This document shows positions 13,201 to 23,000 of a stretch of DNA of 64,000 nucleotides, piece after piece. Within the stretch, counting starts at the first letter, position 1. Each line of letters starts with the position of its first letter. The notes under the pieces were generated by a model. That model did not search any database, was not told the origin of the DNA, and saw only the letters and a program-made list of their open reading frames with translations. Made by a program: the position numbers and the translations under genes. The stretch spans positions 124,001-188,000 of the forward strand of contig VLTN01000052.1 of assembly GCA_008330645.1 (NCBI GenBank). The letters are read 5' to 3'. Source of the DNA: Cafeteria roenbergensis. Lineage: Eukaryota > Sar > Bigyra > Bicosoecida > Cafeteriaceae.

Positions 13201-15876
13201 GCGCGCATCACGACGGTGCTGGAGCTCCGCCGCAAGCTGCAAATCGGCACCACCGGCGCCGACGTGGACTCGATCGGGCTCATCGAGTTTCGGAAGGAGT
13301 TCCGCGAGGCCGAGCGCAAGCACCTCCTGGCCATCAAGGGCCTGTCGGCGTGGTGGGGGGCCGTCGCGGCCGCCGAGACGGACGGCATCGTGATGCGCGA
13401 AGGCACCGTCTCTGAGCGGCTCGAGTCCATCGCCACCGACTGCCACGACGCCGAGCGCATCTACCTCAAGCTCAAGGACCGCTACCCGCAGGCCAAGGCC
13501 CTCGCTCGGGCCTACGGGATCTTCCTCATCAATGCGCGCGTGGACGAGCTGGGCACCACCTACACTCGCGCTGGCGAGGACGTTGACGAGGCTGTGGGCG
13601 GCAGGCGCGCGTCCGGCTTCGGCGGCATGTTTGGCAGCGAGGCGGCGAGCCAGTCGGGCATGTCTGGATCCGGCCCGTCCGGCACGGGCTCGGGGACGTC
13701 CGGCACCGAGGTCACTCGCCGCCGCCAGCAGCGCCTCCAGGAGCGCCTGGCCGTGGAGCTCCCCATCGTCAAGTCCACCACACGCGGCTTCCGCATGGCC
13801 CTCGTGGGCCTCGTCCTGGCGCTGGTCGGGATCTTTGTGTCCACCTCCATCGTGTTCGACACGCTGCGTCTCTCCGTCGAGACAATGGACGCTGCCGGCC
13901 TCCGCCGCAAGCTCACGGAGAGCGCGTGGTACGCCGCCCGTGGCATGCAGCTCTCAGCGCTGGAAGGCGACGCGGCTGGCTTTGCCAAGCTGCAGGCGCA
14001 CATGCTGGCGGAGATGCAGACGCTCGGGAAGAAGCACTCGTTCCTCTTCTACGAGGGGCGCCGATTCCCCAGCATTGACACGCTGTGGGGCGGCACCGAC
14101 ACTGTGTCGCTCAGGGAGTTCAACCCCGACGTGCCGCTCGCCCGGCGCCGGTGGAACTCCTCTGCGTCCCTCTGGGTGGCCGGGAACCTCTTCATCGCAA
14201 CGGCGTCGCGCCTCGCTCGCCTCAACATCAGCGAGTTCGAGGCCGCCCCCACCGTGCCCGAGTGGCGCTTCGTCATGGACAACGCCCCGACAAGCCTGCT
14301 GAACGCGTTCGAGACGGCCGTGCGGCTGTACCAGAACGAGGACCGCACGCTCATCCTGGAGCAGACCATGGTGCAGGGCTCCCTGCTCGCGGTCAAGGTG
14401 ATCATCCTCACCCTGCTGGCCGGGTGCGTGTTCTGGCCAGCCCTCCGGTCCGTCCACAGCGGCAAGAGCAACATCAGGAGGCTGGTCATGTCCCTTCCCA
14501 AGCGCCTCGGCAAGCACATGCACCGGCGCTACAAGAAGATTGAGCGAATCCTCACGGAGCTGGAGCAGGCGGGCATGACCCTGGAGGACGTCGACCCCAC
14601 CTCGCAGCGCTACCAGGTCCTCAAGGAGACGAGCTTCCTCCTTCGCATCCAGACGCACGGGAAGAGCCTGCCCATCCAGGTGGTCGGGGACGACGAGGAC
14701 GAGGCTGGAACAGGGCTGGCCATCGAAGACGGCAATGCGGCAGACGGCGCCAGGGCCGGTGCGACGGACGCTTCTGCATACCTGAACAGGCAGAGCCTCA
14801 CGCACAGCGGCCGCAGCGGCGGCGGCGGCACAGGCCCAGGCACCTACCGCAGCTATCTGGACTCCACCGACGGCGGCGAAACGAGCGACCCGTCGAGGAG
14901 CAACCGCAGCGACTCTCGCGGCGGCGCCGGCCGCGCCTCCAGGGGCACGACCGCCGCCGGCAGGAGGGACCGCCCGACGCCAGCATCGCCAAAGCACCCA
15001 CCGCGGCGCGCCCCGCCCCGGCCCAGTCTCGGGAGCCTCAAGGCTGCCTCGACCACGGGCCGCACCCTCACGGACGGTATCAAGTCCAGCCCTGCGCTGC
15101 CAGCCCGAAAGCCTTTCGGCGCAGACATGGTGGACAGCAAAAAGGTGTTTGCGACCGGGGACGCCGCCGCTCGGGCTGGCGGGGCCACGGTCGGCGCCGG
15201 CGGGGAGTCCGTCGCCGGCAAACACGCCCTTCACGGTGCAGGCGGCGGAGCCAAGACGGCGACCCCAGGGCTGCGCTCTCCTCCCAGCGGGAGCCCCGTG
15301 GCGCCGGCCGGCACAGCCAAGCTCCCCAGGCAAGTTGAAGTGGGCGACGAGGATGAGCCGGAGGAGGGCGGGCCGGGAAGCGGAACTCCCAGCGACATGA
15401 GTGCGCACAGCGGTGGAAGCAGCGGCAGCGGCAGCGGCAGCGGCGGAAGCGACGGGAGTGGCAACCGTCGTCGTACTGACAACGGCAACGCTGAAGACGA
15501 AAGCGCGGACGGCTTGCTGGGGCGCCGGCAGGCTCGAAGCCGCGAGCGCGAGGCCTCAGGCTCGGCCATGGCACAGCAGCCGCAGCAGCAGCAACAGCAA
15601 CAGCATCTGCCGCTCGCCAGCGCCCCGGAAGGCCGACGACAGAGCGCCATTGAGCGAGAGGCAGCCGAGGCGAGCGACGCCGCGTTGCTCATCACCGACG
15701 GCGATGTCCTTCAGGCAGTGACGGACGCTGAGGAGCTCTCAAGCCTGATGCGTCAGCGGCAGTCCGCGGTGTCACGGGGCGTGCCGAGGCAGCAGGCCAT
15801 GCGCTCGGGACTCGGCATTGAAGGGGTGACGGGCATGGGTGCGCGAGCAGAATCCATCGACTCGGGCGGAGCCGTG

Positions 15877-15918
<42 letters not shown>

Positions 15919-17844
15919 GGAAAGGTGGGCGAGGACGAGGACGTGGACGCGCTGCTCATTGCCGACGGCCACGCGGTGCGGAGCGGCGGCAGAGCCGTTC
16001 CCGGCCGCCGGAAGCGGCCATCGTCCCCCCACCCCGGCTTCGGCAGGGGCGGTCGACCAGCACCCTCGCGCCCTGCCCGCGCGACCGTCCTCAAGCATGG
16101 CGACTCGCCGGACGACCCTTCCAGCGGCGCCTCCACCCCTCAGGCGGACGGCAGCGTCGATGGCCGGGCGCTGTCCGTCAGCGAGGCGGAGCCCAGCACC
16201 GGCGACGGCGCCGATCTCGCCGACGCGCTCATGACGCAGGAGGACTCTGTTGCGGACTCCCAATCTGCCAGCAGCGGCTCTGCGCAAGGCGACGACGATG
16301 ACGACGACGACGCCAGCGGACATCATCACCGCAGCCGTTCGGGCATCGAGGGGGGCGCTTTTGCGGGCGCCGCGTCCGGCTATCGCAAGAGCGGGACTGC
16401 CCGTGACGCCGGAGGGCCACCCCTCGCGGCGCCTCGCCGGGACAACGGCAGCCGCGCCGGAGCCGCCCGAGGCCCTCACGAGCCCTCGCCGCACGCCACA
16501 CCGCCCTCGCCCATTCTCAGGGGCTCTGCCAGACGGAACTCCAGCTGCATGCGCCTCAGCCAGGGCTCGGGCTCCCTTGCACCGCTCCTTTCAGGCAGCA
16601 AGCTCGGCTCCGGCGCCGAGTCGTCCGCCGTCAAGGTGGTCACGATTCAGCCCAAGCCCGAAATCGAGCCTGAACGCATCAAGCGGAAGAGCTCGCGAAC
16701 GCTCAACGGACGAGGGTCGTCTCGCCGCGGCGACAGCGGGAGCAGCGAGCCCTCGGGACAGTGCTGCCGCTCCTGCTGCCCCTGCTGCCGCGGTGGCGGC
16801 GACAAGGGCGACTCTCAAGGAGGCTGCTGGCCGGTCGTCCTGCGCGTGCTCACGTGTGGCCTGTGCGGCCCAGCCGCGAGCGACGCCACCCGCAGCGCCA
16901 CCTCCATTTCAAGTATGCCCTCCAACAACACCGTCGCGTCCGTGGTCGGAGACCCGCAGCTGAGGTCCGTCACCGTTCGCGCTCTTGGCGTCCTCTGCCT
17001 CCTCGTCGTCGCCCAAATCGTCAACTTCTTCCTCACAATCAACATCTCCGAGTCCGGGTCCACCAAGCCCGCAGAGCTGAACAACGCCGGCCGCCGGCGC
17101 TACCTCGCACGAGAAACGCTCAACACGGCCCGCGAGCTGCTCATCAACGACGACGAGATCGGGACGGCGGCCGAGCTCTCGGCGCGCCTCAACGCCTACG
17201 TTGAGTTCTACGAGCAAGTCCACGACGGCCTTCGCCACGGCAGCGAGGAGCTTGGCCTGCCCGGCTCAGAGCGACGGCACCAGTCGCTGGAGGATCTCAT
17301 GTACGCCCAGGACACGACAGGCTTTGTTGCCTCAAACACAGCCAGCCTGCGGGAGCCCGGGGCGACTGTGCCCGCCGACGCGCTGGCAGCCTACGGTCTC
17401 GACCCGCTGTTCCGGCTCTACACCACCACCATCACCGAGCTGCTCCAGCAGTACTCGAACAAGTCGGCTGCGCGCCCCGGCCTGAGCCAGAGCCGCCTCC
17501 TGGCCACGCCCAAGTTCAAGCTGGCCTTTGAGCTCGAGAGGGGACCCCTCGGCGCCGGCTTCGGCACAGCCGTGAAGCTGTACAAGGAGGAGGGGCTGCA
17601 CGAGGTGACCACCCTCGAGACGTTGCAGAACAGCCTGGTGGGCGTGGAGCTGCTGCTCGTCCTCCTCGTCTACGCTGTGGTGCACCGCATTGTCCGGCAG
17701 GCCCTGCGGAAGGAGCACTTGCGCGCGGTTGACGTGCAGTCGCTTGTTCCGCCGACGATTGCAGGCACCAGCCCGCGGCTCGCCGCGTGGAGGCATGCCG
17801 TGAGGCACCACGCGAAGGCCCTGGTGCCAGCCCAGCACCACTGA
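10285..17844 (+). CDS. TmcB-like TPR transmembrane protein with two membrane-bracketed modules
   Basis: Exons 10285-11100 and 11272-17844 give about 2,462 residues. The 171-nt intron is GTGAGC...CCGCAG, in frame and stop-free; removing it restores a continuous membrane segment LLYT|WLLTVTIHHLPFYKR. Order of parts: an N-terminal multi-pass membrane block (about 50-400); a disordered charged region; a TPR-like helical segment (about 845-1035), including SVYIRIVYATFLFNWASE, that resembles Dictyostelium Tiny macrocysts B (TmcB). Then comes a membrane helix (about 1110-1138), a roughly 170-residue outside domain and a helix (about 1311-1331). A very acidic linker follows, with 13 consecutive Asp (15877-15915). 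A Cys cluster CCRSCCPCC (about 2100) precedes a second pair of helices (about 2170-2198 and 2394-2412) bracketing another outside domain. The two bracketed modules look homologous. TmcB-type proteins are common in amoebae and ciliates, often with signalling domains; none is seen here. A sensor role is inference. Confidence 0.8.
15877..15915 (+). repeat. (GAC)13 microsatellite coding poly-Asp
   Basis: Thirteen consecutive GAC codons lie inside the acidic linker of the TmcB-like gene. The tract encodes a run of aspartates flanked by further Glu/Asp. It is in frame, and length changes by whole codons would keep the gene open. Confidence 0.9.
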
Positions 17845-18239
17845 ATGCTTGCTCGCGACTCAGCGAGAGGTAGTGCAACGCCTGTTGTTTTCGGGCCGCT
17901 CATGTTTGCAAGCGATTGCATGCGGTTTGTGTGTGGCTTACGTGCGGCACGCCCAAAGAGTTTTCAGTCGCCGCACGAGCCTCTCTGCCGAGGCTCTGCC
18001 GAGCCGGCCGAGCCAGAGAGGGCGCCTCCAGAGCACTCTTGGACGTGCAAAGCACCCGAAAGAGTGAGTTGGCGTGCTGCAAGCACCAGCCCCGGGTGGG
18101 AGGCGACTGTCTGGCGCGCACTCGGGCCTTCTCGTTGCGTCCCGTTGTGGGCCGATGACCCGCGCAAGCTTGAGCCCGAGAAGTTTTTCAGATTTTTCGT
18201 CTGCTCTCGTCATGGGTATTTCGCGCCCCCCGCTGGCTC
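17845..18239. other. Short intergenic region with a possible 5' exon of the VWA gene
   Basis: About 395 bp lie between the TmcB-like stop and the clear VWA frame. An open frame beginning at ATG 17902 or 17920 runs to a GTGAGT donor at 18064. Splicing in phase 0 to the CAACGCAG acceptor ending at 18278 would join it to the VWA frame. I see no other candidate gene here. Confidence 0.4.
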
Positions 18240-19526
18240 ATGCCTCCCCCCCCCCCCCCCAACGCTTTCACAACGCAGGTGAACGCATCCATGCGCTTCT
18301 CGAACCTCAAGTCTGTGAATGACGTTGACCCAGCGGTGGCTGCGGGCAGCCGGAGGGCGGCGATCCGCGGAAGCGCACCACTCTCCGCCAGGGCAGCTGG
18401 CGCCCGCTCACATGCAGCCGCGGCGCACGCCGCCTGGGCAGCTGGCGCCCGCTCACATGCAGTCGTGGCGCTTCCCACTGGAGCGCTGGCAGCGAGCGGG
18501 GCAGGTGCGCCACTCGTTGCAAGTGACGGTCGCAGCACTGTGACGACTGCGGCGACCTCCACGACCACCATCCATCGCTCGTCCCGGGTTGCAGTGAGCC
18601 CGAGCCGCCGCGGCCCGGCAAGGCAGCTGCCCATCGACGTCATCTTGGCCGTGGACGCAAGCGGCTCAATGGCGGGCAGCCGCGCAAAGATCGCTGCTGA
18701 TTCCGTCCAGGCCATCGCCGACGAGGTGCTGCGCGACGGCGACAGCGTATCTCTGTTGTTGTTCGACACTACAGTCACATGGGCGCTCCGCAAGATCGGC
18801 GCCAAGAGCTACGACCACGAGGCCGTGATGGCTGCGCATGGCGATGGGCGAGGCGGGTTCCGCTGCGGAGGCTGCACCTCGCTCTACGACGCAGTGTGGT
18901 CAACGCTCGAGTTCTGCCACGCTCGCCGGCCCTTCCACGGGCAGCTTGCCGTGCCCTATATCGTCATCATCAGTGACGGAGGAGACAACGCCAGCTCCAA
19001 GTCGGGCAGCGACATCGAGGCCGCGCTTGCAAGCCCCAAGTCTGTGGGCCTGGGAGGGCGGTCGATGGCCAACCTGCAAGCTCGCTTCCTCACCATCGGC
19101 AACGAGGCGTCTGAGGTTGCGGAGAGGTACTTCGTCCGGGAGGGCTGTCCCAACCTGAAGCACCTTCCAGCCACGGACGCGTCGTCGAGCTCCATTTCCG
19201 CGGCGTTCCGGCGCATGCAGGCCGACCTGCGCCAGGTGGTGGTGCAGTACACTGTGTCGACCACCACAACGACCAGAACCGTGACTGCTGCCGGACCGGC
19301 CGCTCGGGGGGGACGGGCGGACGGCGTGCCGCGCGCCACGGGGCACGTGCGCCTGCTGCACGATACCAGCGACTCTCATCGCGGAGGTGGTGGTGGTCGC
19401 GGAGGTGGTGGTGGTCGCGGACGTGGAGGTGGTCGCGGGCGTGGTGGTGGTCGCGGGCGTGGTGGTGGTCGTGGTCGCGGTGGTGGAGGTCGCGGGCGCG
19501 GTGGTGGATACGTTCCCTTCTGCTGA
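18240..19526 (+). CDS. von Willebrand factor A domain protein with RGG-repeat tail
   Basis: The open frame from ATG 18240 gives 428 residues. A VWA domain spans about 130-340: beta strand LPIDVILAVDASGS carrying the MIDAS DxSxS, a Thr in GGCTSLYDAV, and an Asp in YIVIISDGGD. All metal-ligand positions are present, so it should bind a divalent ion and a protein ligand. The N-terminus is Ala-rich with a 45-bp tandem repeat; the C-terminus (about 380-425) is pure RGG/RGGG repeat, a kind of tail that often binds RNA and is a target of arginine methylation. VWA plus RGG without a signal peptide suggests an intracellular protein. The start is uncertain. The sequence before 18279 (15 C's, then CACAACGCAG) looks like a splice acceptor, and an upstream exon ending at 18063 fits in phase; ATG 18291 is another option. 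Confidence 0.75.
   Translation: MPPPPPPNAFTTQVNASMRFSNLKSVNDVDPAVAAGSRRAAIRGSAPLSARAAGARSHAAAAHAAWAAGARSHAVVALPTGALAASGAGAPLVASDGRSTVTTAATSTTTIHRSSRVAVSPSRRGPARQLPIDVILAVDASGSMAGSRAKIAADSVQAIADEVLRDGDSVSLLLFDTTVTWALRKIGAKSYDHEAVMAAHGDGRGGFRCGGCTSLYDAVWSTLEFCHARRPFHGQLAVPYIVIISDGGDNASSKSGSDIEAALASPKSVGLGGRSMANLQARFLTIGNEASEVAERYFVREGCPNLKHLPATDASSSSISAAFRRMQADLRQVVVQYTVSTTTTTRTVTAAGPAARGGRADGVPRATGHVRLLHDTSDSHRGGGGGRGGGGGRGRGGGRGRGGGRGRGGGRGRGGGGRGRGGGYVPFC
18246..18260 (+). repeat. Poly-C tract (15 C), possible polypyrimidine tract
   Basis: Fifteen consecutive C lie 17 bases upstream of a CAG|GTGAAC junction. If the VWA gene has an upstream exon, this is the polypyrimidine tract of its last intron. 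If translation begins at 18240, the tract encodes prolines. Confidence 0.6.
18391..18462 (+). repeat. 45-bp tandem repeat, two copies
   Basis: A 27-bp core (18391-18417, beginning GGGCAGCTGGCGCCCG) recurs exactly at 18436-18462, so the unit is 45 bp or 15 codons. It encodes two copies of an AGARSHA-containing segment in the N-terminal region of the VWA protein. A weaker third copy may follow. Confidence 0.75.
19381..19507 (+). repeat. GGTGGTCGC-type repeat coding the RGG tail
   Basis: The DNA is a degenerate repeat of GGTGGT(C/G)GCGG units, read as RGGG/RGRGGG at the C-terminus of the VWA protein. It is a G-rich strand with many GG runs. Confidence 0.85.
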
Positions 19527-20042
19527 GGCCGGCTGGTCTCAGCCAGCCTTGCAAGATAGTGCTTTGGGAATGGGTATCCTGAACATGTTCTGAGGTGTTG
19601 GTATTGTTTCAAATATGGGCTCAGCAATCGTTGGTGTGGCACGCCAACGCTTGCACAGCCGTTCGCACTCGAACCCGCCCCATCAAGCACCGCGCAGCAG
19701 GAATCCAGCGGTGGAGCCCGGCATGGGCTTGCTCCCGTTTGAACCGCATGAGCCAAAGGTGGGCAGCAGGTCCGGGCGAGCGAGGCGCTTCGGATTGGAC
19801 AGTTCCGCGCGTAGTTGCCGGAGGCATGACTCTCTTGAGAGCCGTCGTGCAATTGGCAAACAGCTTTTCCCGACTCTGCCCGCAGTCAGCGCCTATTTGA
19901 AGCGACTGTCAAGCCTCGCCGTTGCAGTATTTCGTTGCGAGCACACGCGCCCGGCGACCGTGCATCGCGCCTTGGCGACCGCATAGCAAGGGGAGGGGGG
20001 CGGGGAAAACATCGCACCCTTGGCCCGATCCCGTCGTGCTCA
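19527..20042. other. Intergenic region
   Basis: These 516 bp separate the VWA stop from the first ATG of the giant LRR gene. This is the least GC-rich stretch nearby (around 19580-19620 there is TTGGTATTGTTTCAAATATG). It should contain a 3' end and a promoter. A GGGTTCGAGT box on the minus strand near 19670 suggested a tRNA T-arm, but no matching stem follows it. Confidence 0.45.
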
Positions 20043-23000
20043 ATGTCTGCGCGGCCTCGGCCCAGGGAGCGGCGGGAGCGGCCGCCGCAGCTGGCACTTG
20101 CAGCGCAACCGGGCTCCAGCACCTCCCCCAGCGGCCGAACAGAGTCGTACCCGGACCTTGTGCGGCGGCTTGGCTCCCACCAAGCGGCCCGCGACTATGT
20201 GCGAGCCCAGACCCGGGAGCACGAGCAGCTGGCGGCCCGAGCGGCCTATTTGGCCGAGCCGCCCGCCACCAATGCCGCCCACACCGAGACGAGAGGCCGG
20301 CCCGACTACCGCATCACCGCAGCTCCCTTCCAAGGAGAGAGCGGGGCGGGCCCACTGTCCCAGATGGTGGCAGCTGGCCTCCTGAGCAGCTCTGAGGCGG
20401 AGGCGGCGGCTCAGCGTGCTCTGCGACAGGCAACTGTCCCGCCTTCGCTGCCCAGGCCGGCAGGCGGCCCCGTGGCCGGTGCCTGGTCCGCAAACACTGC
20501 CAACGCGCCCCCGCGCGCCGCCAGGGAGCGCGCAGGCGCCAGCCTGGCAGGCAGCACTGGCAGCGGCGGCTCCGCCTCCACCGGAGCCCTGCGGCAGGGC
20601 GGCGTCGCTGTCCCCAGCGAGGCGTTGCCTTTGATTCATGGGGTCACTGGAGCCGGTGCGGCGCTACATTCCTCCGGGATCGGATCAGCGGTGGTCGATC
20701 GCAGGGGTCACTTTTACACGCAGGCACTGAACCCAAGAGCCCCTGGGGCGGCAGAGCCAGTCTGCGGCGGTTTCGCAACACTGTTTGCGAGCGGAGCCGC
20801 GTCGACTGCAGGAGCGTCTGCGGGAGTGACGGCTGCCGGGCAGCACACCGGATCCGCCTCCGGCGCTGGCGCGTTCAACGCTGGTGCTGATGTTGAAACC
20901 GTCGCTCGCCGCGGCAGAGCTGGATCGCGAGGCCCTTCGAGCTCACTTCCGCCGGTTTCGCCCAGGCAGCAGACGGGCGCAGTGGTTTCCAGATCGCTTC
21001 CATCGGCGGAACCTTCCACCGTTCGGCCCGTGCCTGCCCTGGCGCCGCGCCCAAACGCCTTCCAGCGGCGCGGAGATCGTGCCGCGGCCGTGACGGAAGA
21101 CGACCTGGCCGATGACGTCATCACAACGGCGGTGCGTCACGCGCTGGTCACCGGGGTGTTGGCTCTGCCACGCGTCGGGCTGACGTCGCTTGTGCCTCCG
21201 TCGCTGGGAGGCAGACAAGTGACTTCGCTTCCGTTGCGGGAGCCGGCGCAGCCTGCCGGAAGGACAGGATCTGGTTCTCTGAAACCGAGGCCCGTGGCCG
21301 CAGCTGCCGCGGGAGAACGATTGGCCGCGGAGCCGCGGGGCATGGCCACCGGGGGCAACCCTTCTGGGTCGGCCGCCACTCCGCGGTTTCGTGGCTACGG
21401 AGTGGCGAGCTCTGCTGCTGTTCCAGCGGCTACCGGCTCCACCGGCGGGGCTGCGACTCTTGCTGGTCCGACTCGTGACCCGGGCCCGAGCACCAGCGGC
21501 GCGCCTGCTCCTGGCCCGAGCACCATGCCTTCAGCAGCGGTTTCGCGTGGTGGAAGGGTGAGGTGGGAGGAGCAGCCCCAGGCGGGATCGCGTCTCTCAA
21601 CGCCCATCCTTCCGTTGGACGCGGAAGGCGATCTTGGAGCGACGCACCAGGGCTTGCTTGGCTCTGCCGGTGCAACACTTCGCGACGTTTCGTCTTCGGG
21701 CAGAGCCGCCACTCCCCTCAGCGCATCGCACGGGCGTGGCGTCGCCGCTGCCGGGGTTGACGGCCAGTCTGGTTGGCGTCCGGGCTCTGCTGCAGCTCTG
21801 CCGTTCGACACTTCGGTTGCACTTGCAGGAATGGGGCTTGCGGATGAGGCGACGTCGAAGGACGCGGCTGCGAGACGCGTCACGTTTCCCGTTTCCGCCG
21901 CTGAGGCGGCGTTGCGGCGGCTGCTGGAGGCCAATGTCAGTGGCTCTGCCAGGGTCACTTCGCTCGACCTGTCCCACAACCGGCTCGCAGCGCTGTGCCC
22001 GGCGGGTGGCGACGCTGGGGCGGCGCTGTCGCGATTCCTGCGGTCTCTGCAGTCGGCTCAGGGGCCCCCAGTGGGTCCTGTTCAGCCACTGGCGCTACAG
22101 CCGGGAGCGGGAGTCGCACCGGCGGGCGCGGGCGGGGGCGCTCGCGGACCGGCGGCCTGGACAGCGGGAGTGGCCAGCGCCACGGGCGGCGCCGCTGCCG
22201 ACGCCGCTGCGCTTCGCGAGGCCGCAGGGGCTGGGCCGCCTGAGGATAACGAAGTGACCCGTCAGCTGATATGCAGAGCCACTTCGATTCAGTTGTCCAG
22301 CAACCGCCTCCGAGGGATCACGACGTCTCTCGCCGAGCTGCCACTCTTGACGGCCCTCGATCTGAGTGACAACCTGCTGACTCACTTGCGCTCGCTCCAC
22401 CACAAGTCTTTGACTTCACTGGACTTGGCGCGAAACCGCATCGTGACGATGGATAGCCTTGCAGGCTCGCCGCATGTGAAGTGGCTCTGCCTGTCCGGAA
22501 ATCGCCTGTCGGCTCTGCCAGTGCATATCCGCTGGATGAGGAATCTCGTGCGGCTTGACGTGTCCGGCAACGGGCTTGCCACTCTTGCCATGACCGGTCC
22601 TGACTCGCCACCGACCCCCCCTGCCAGCGGGTCGCTGCGGACAGGAACTGTCAAGGCCCCCCCAGCACCAGGGGCAGCAACCAAGGTCGCCATTGCGGCG
22701 TCGAAAGGTGGTCGGAGTCTGACCCTGGATGGCAGCGGACATCCTCTTGCACCATCAAGTCGTGGTCAGACCGCCGAGCCACCCGCTCTTTCGTGGGAGC
22801 GGGTCACTGATGCATCCACCGGCGAAACCGCATTCTTTTGTGCGGCGACGGGCGACATTCGCCGCACGAAACCGCCAGGAATGTCGATCGACGAGCGGCC
22901 CATCGGCACGGCATCAGCCGCGGCGCCAGCGGCCACGGCCTCACGGGTGGCTTCCACCCGCGCTCCCGCCGAGGACAGTGCGCGCGCTGGTAGTCAAGCC

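Noticed and set aside
19650-19720. tRNA suggested by GGGTTCGAGT on the minus strand
   Set aside because: No complementary T-stem, D-arm or acceptor stem could be drawn around it.
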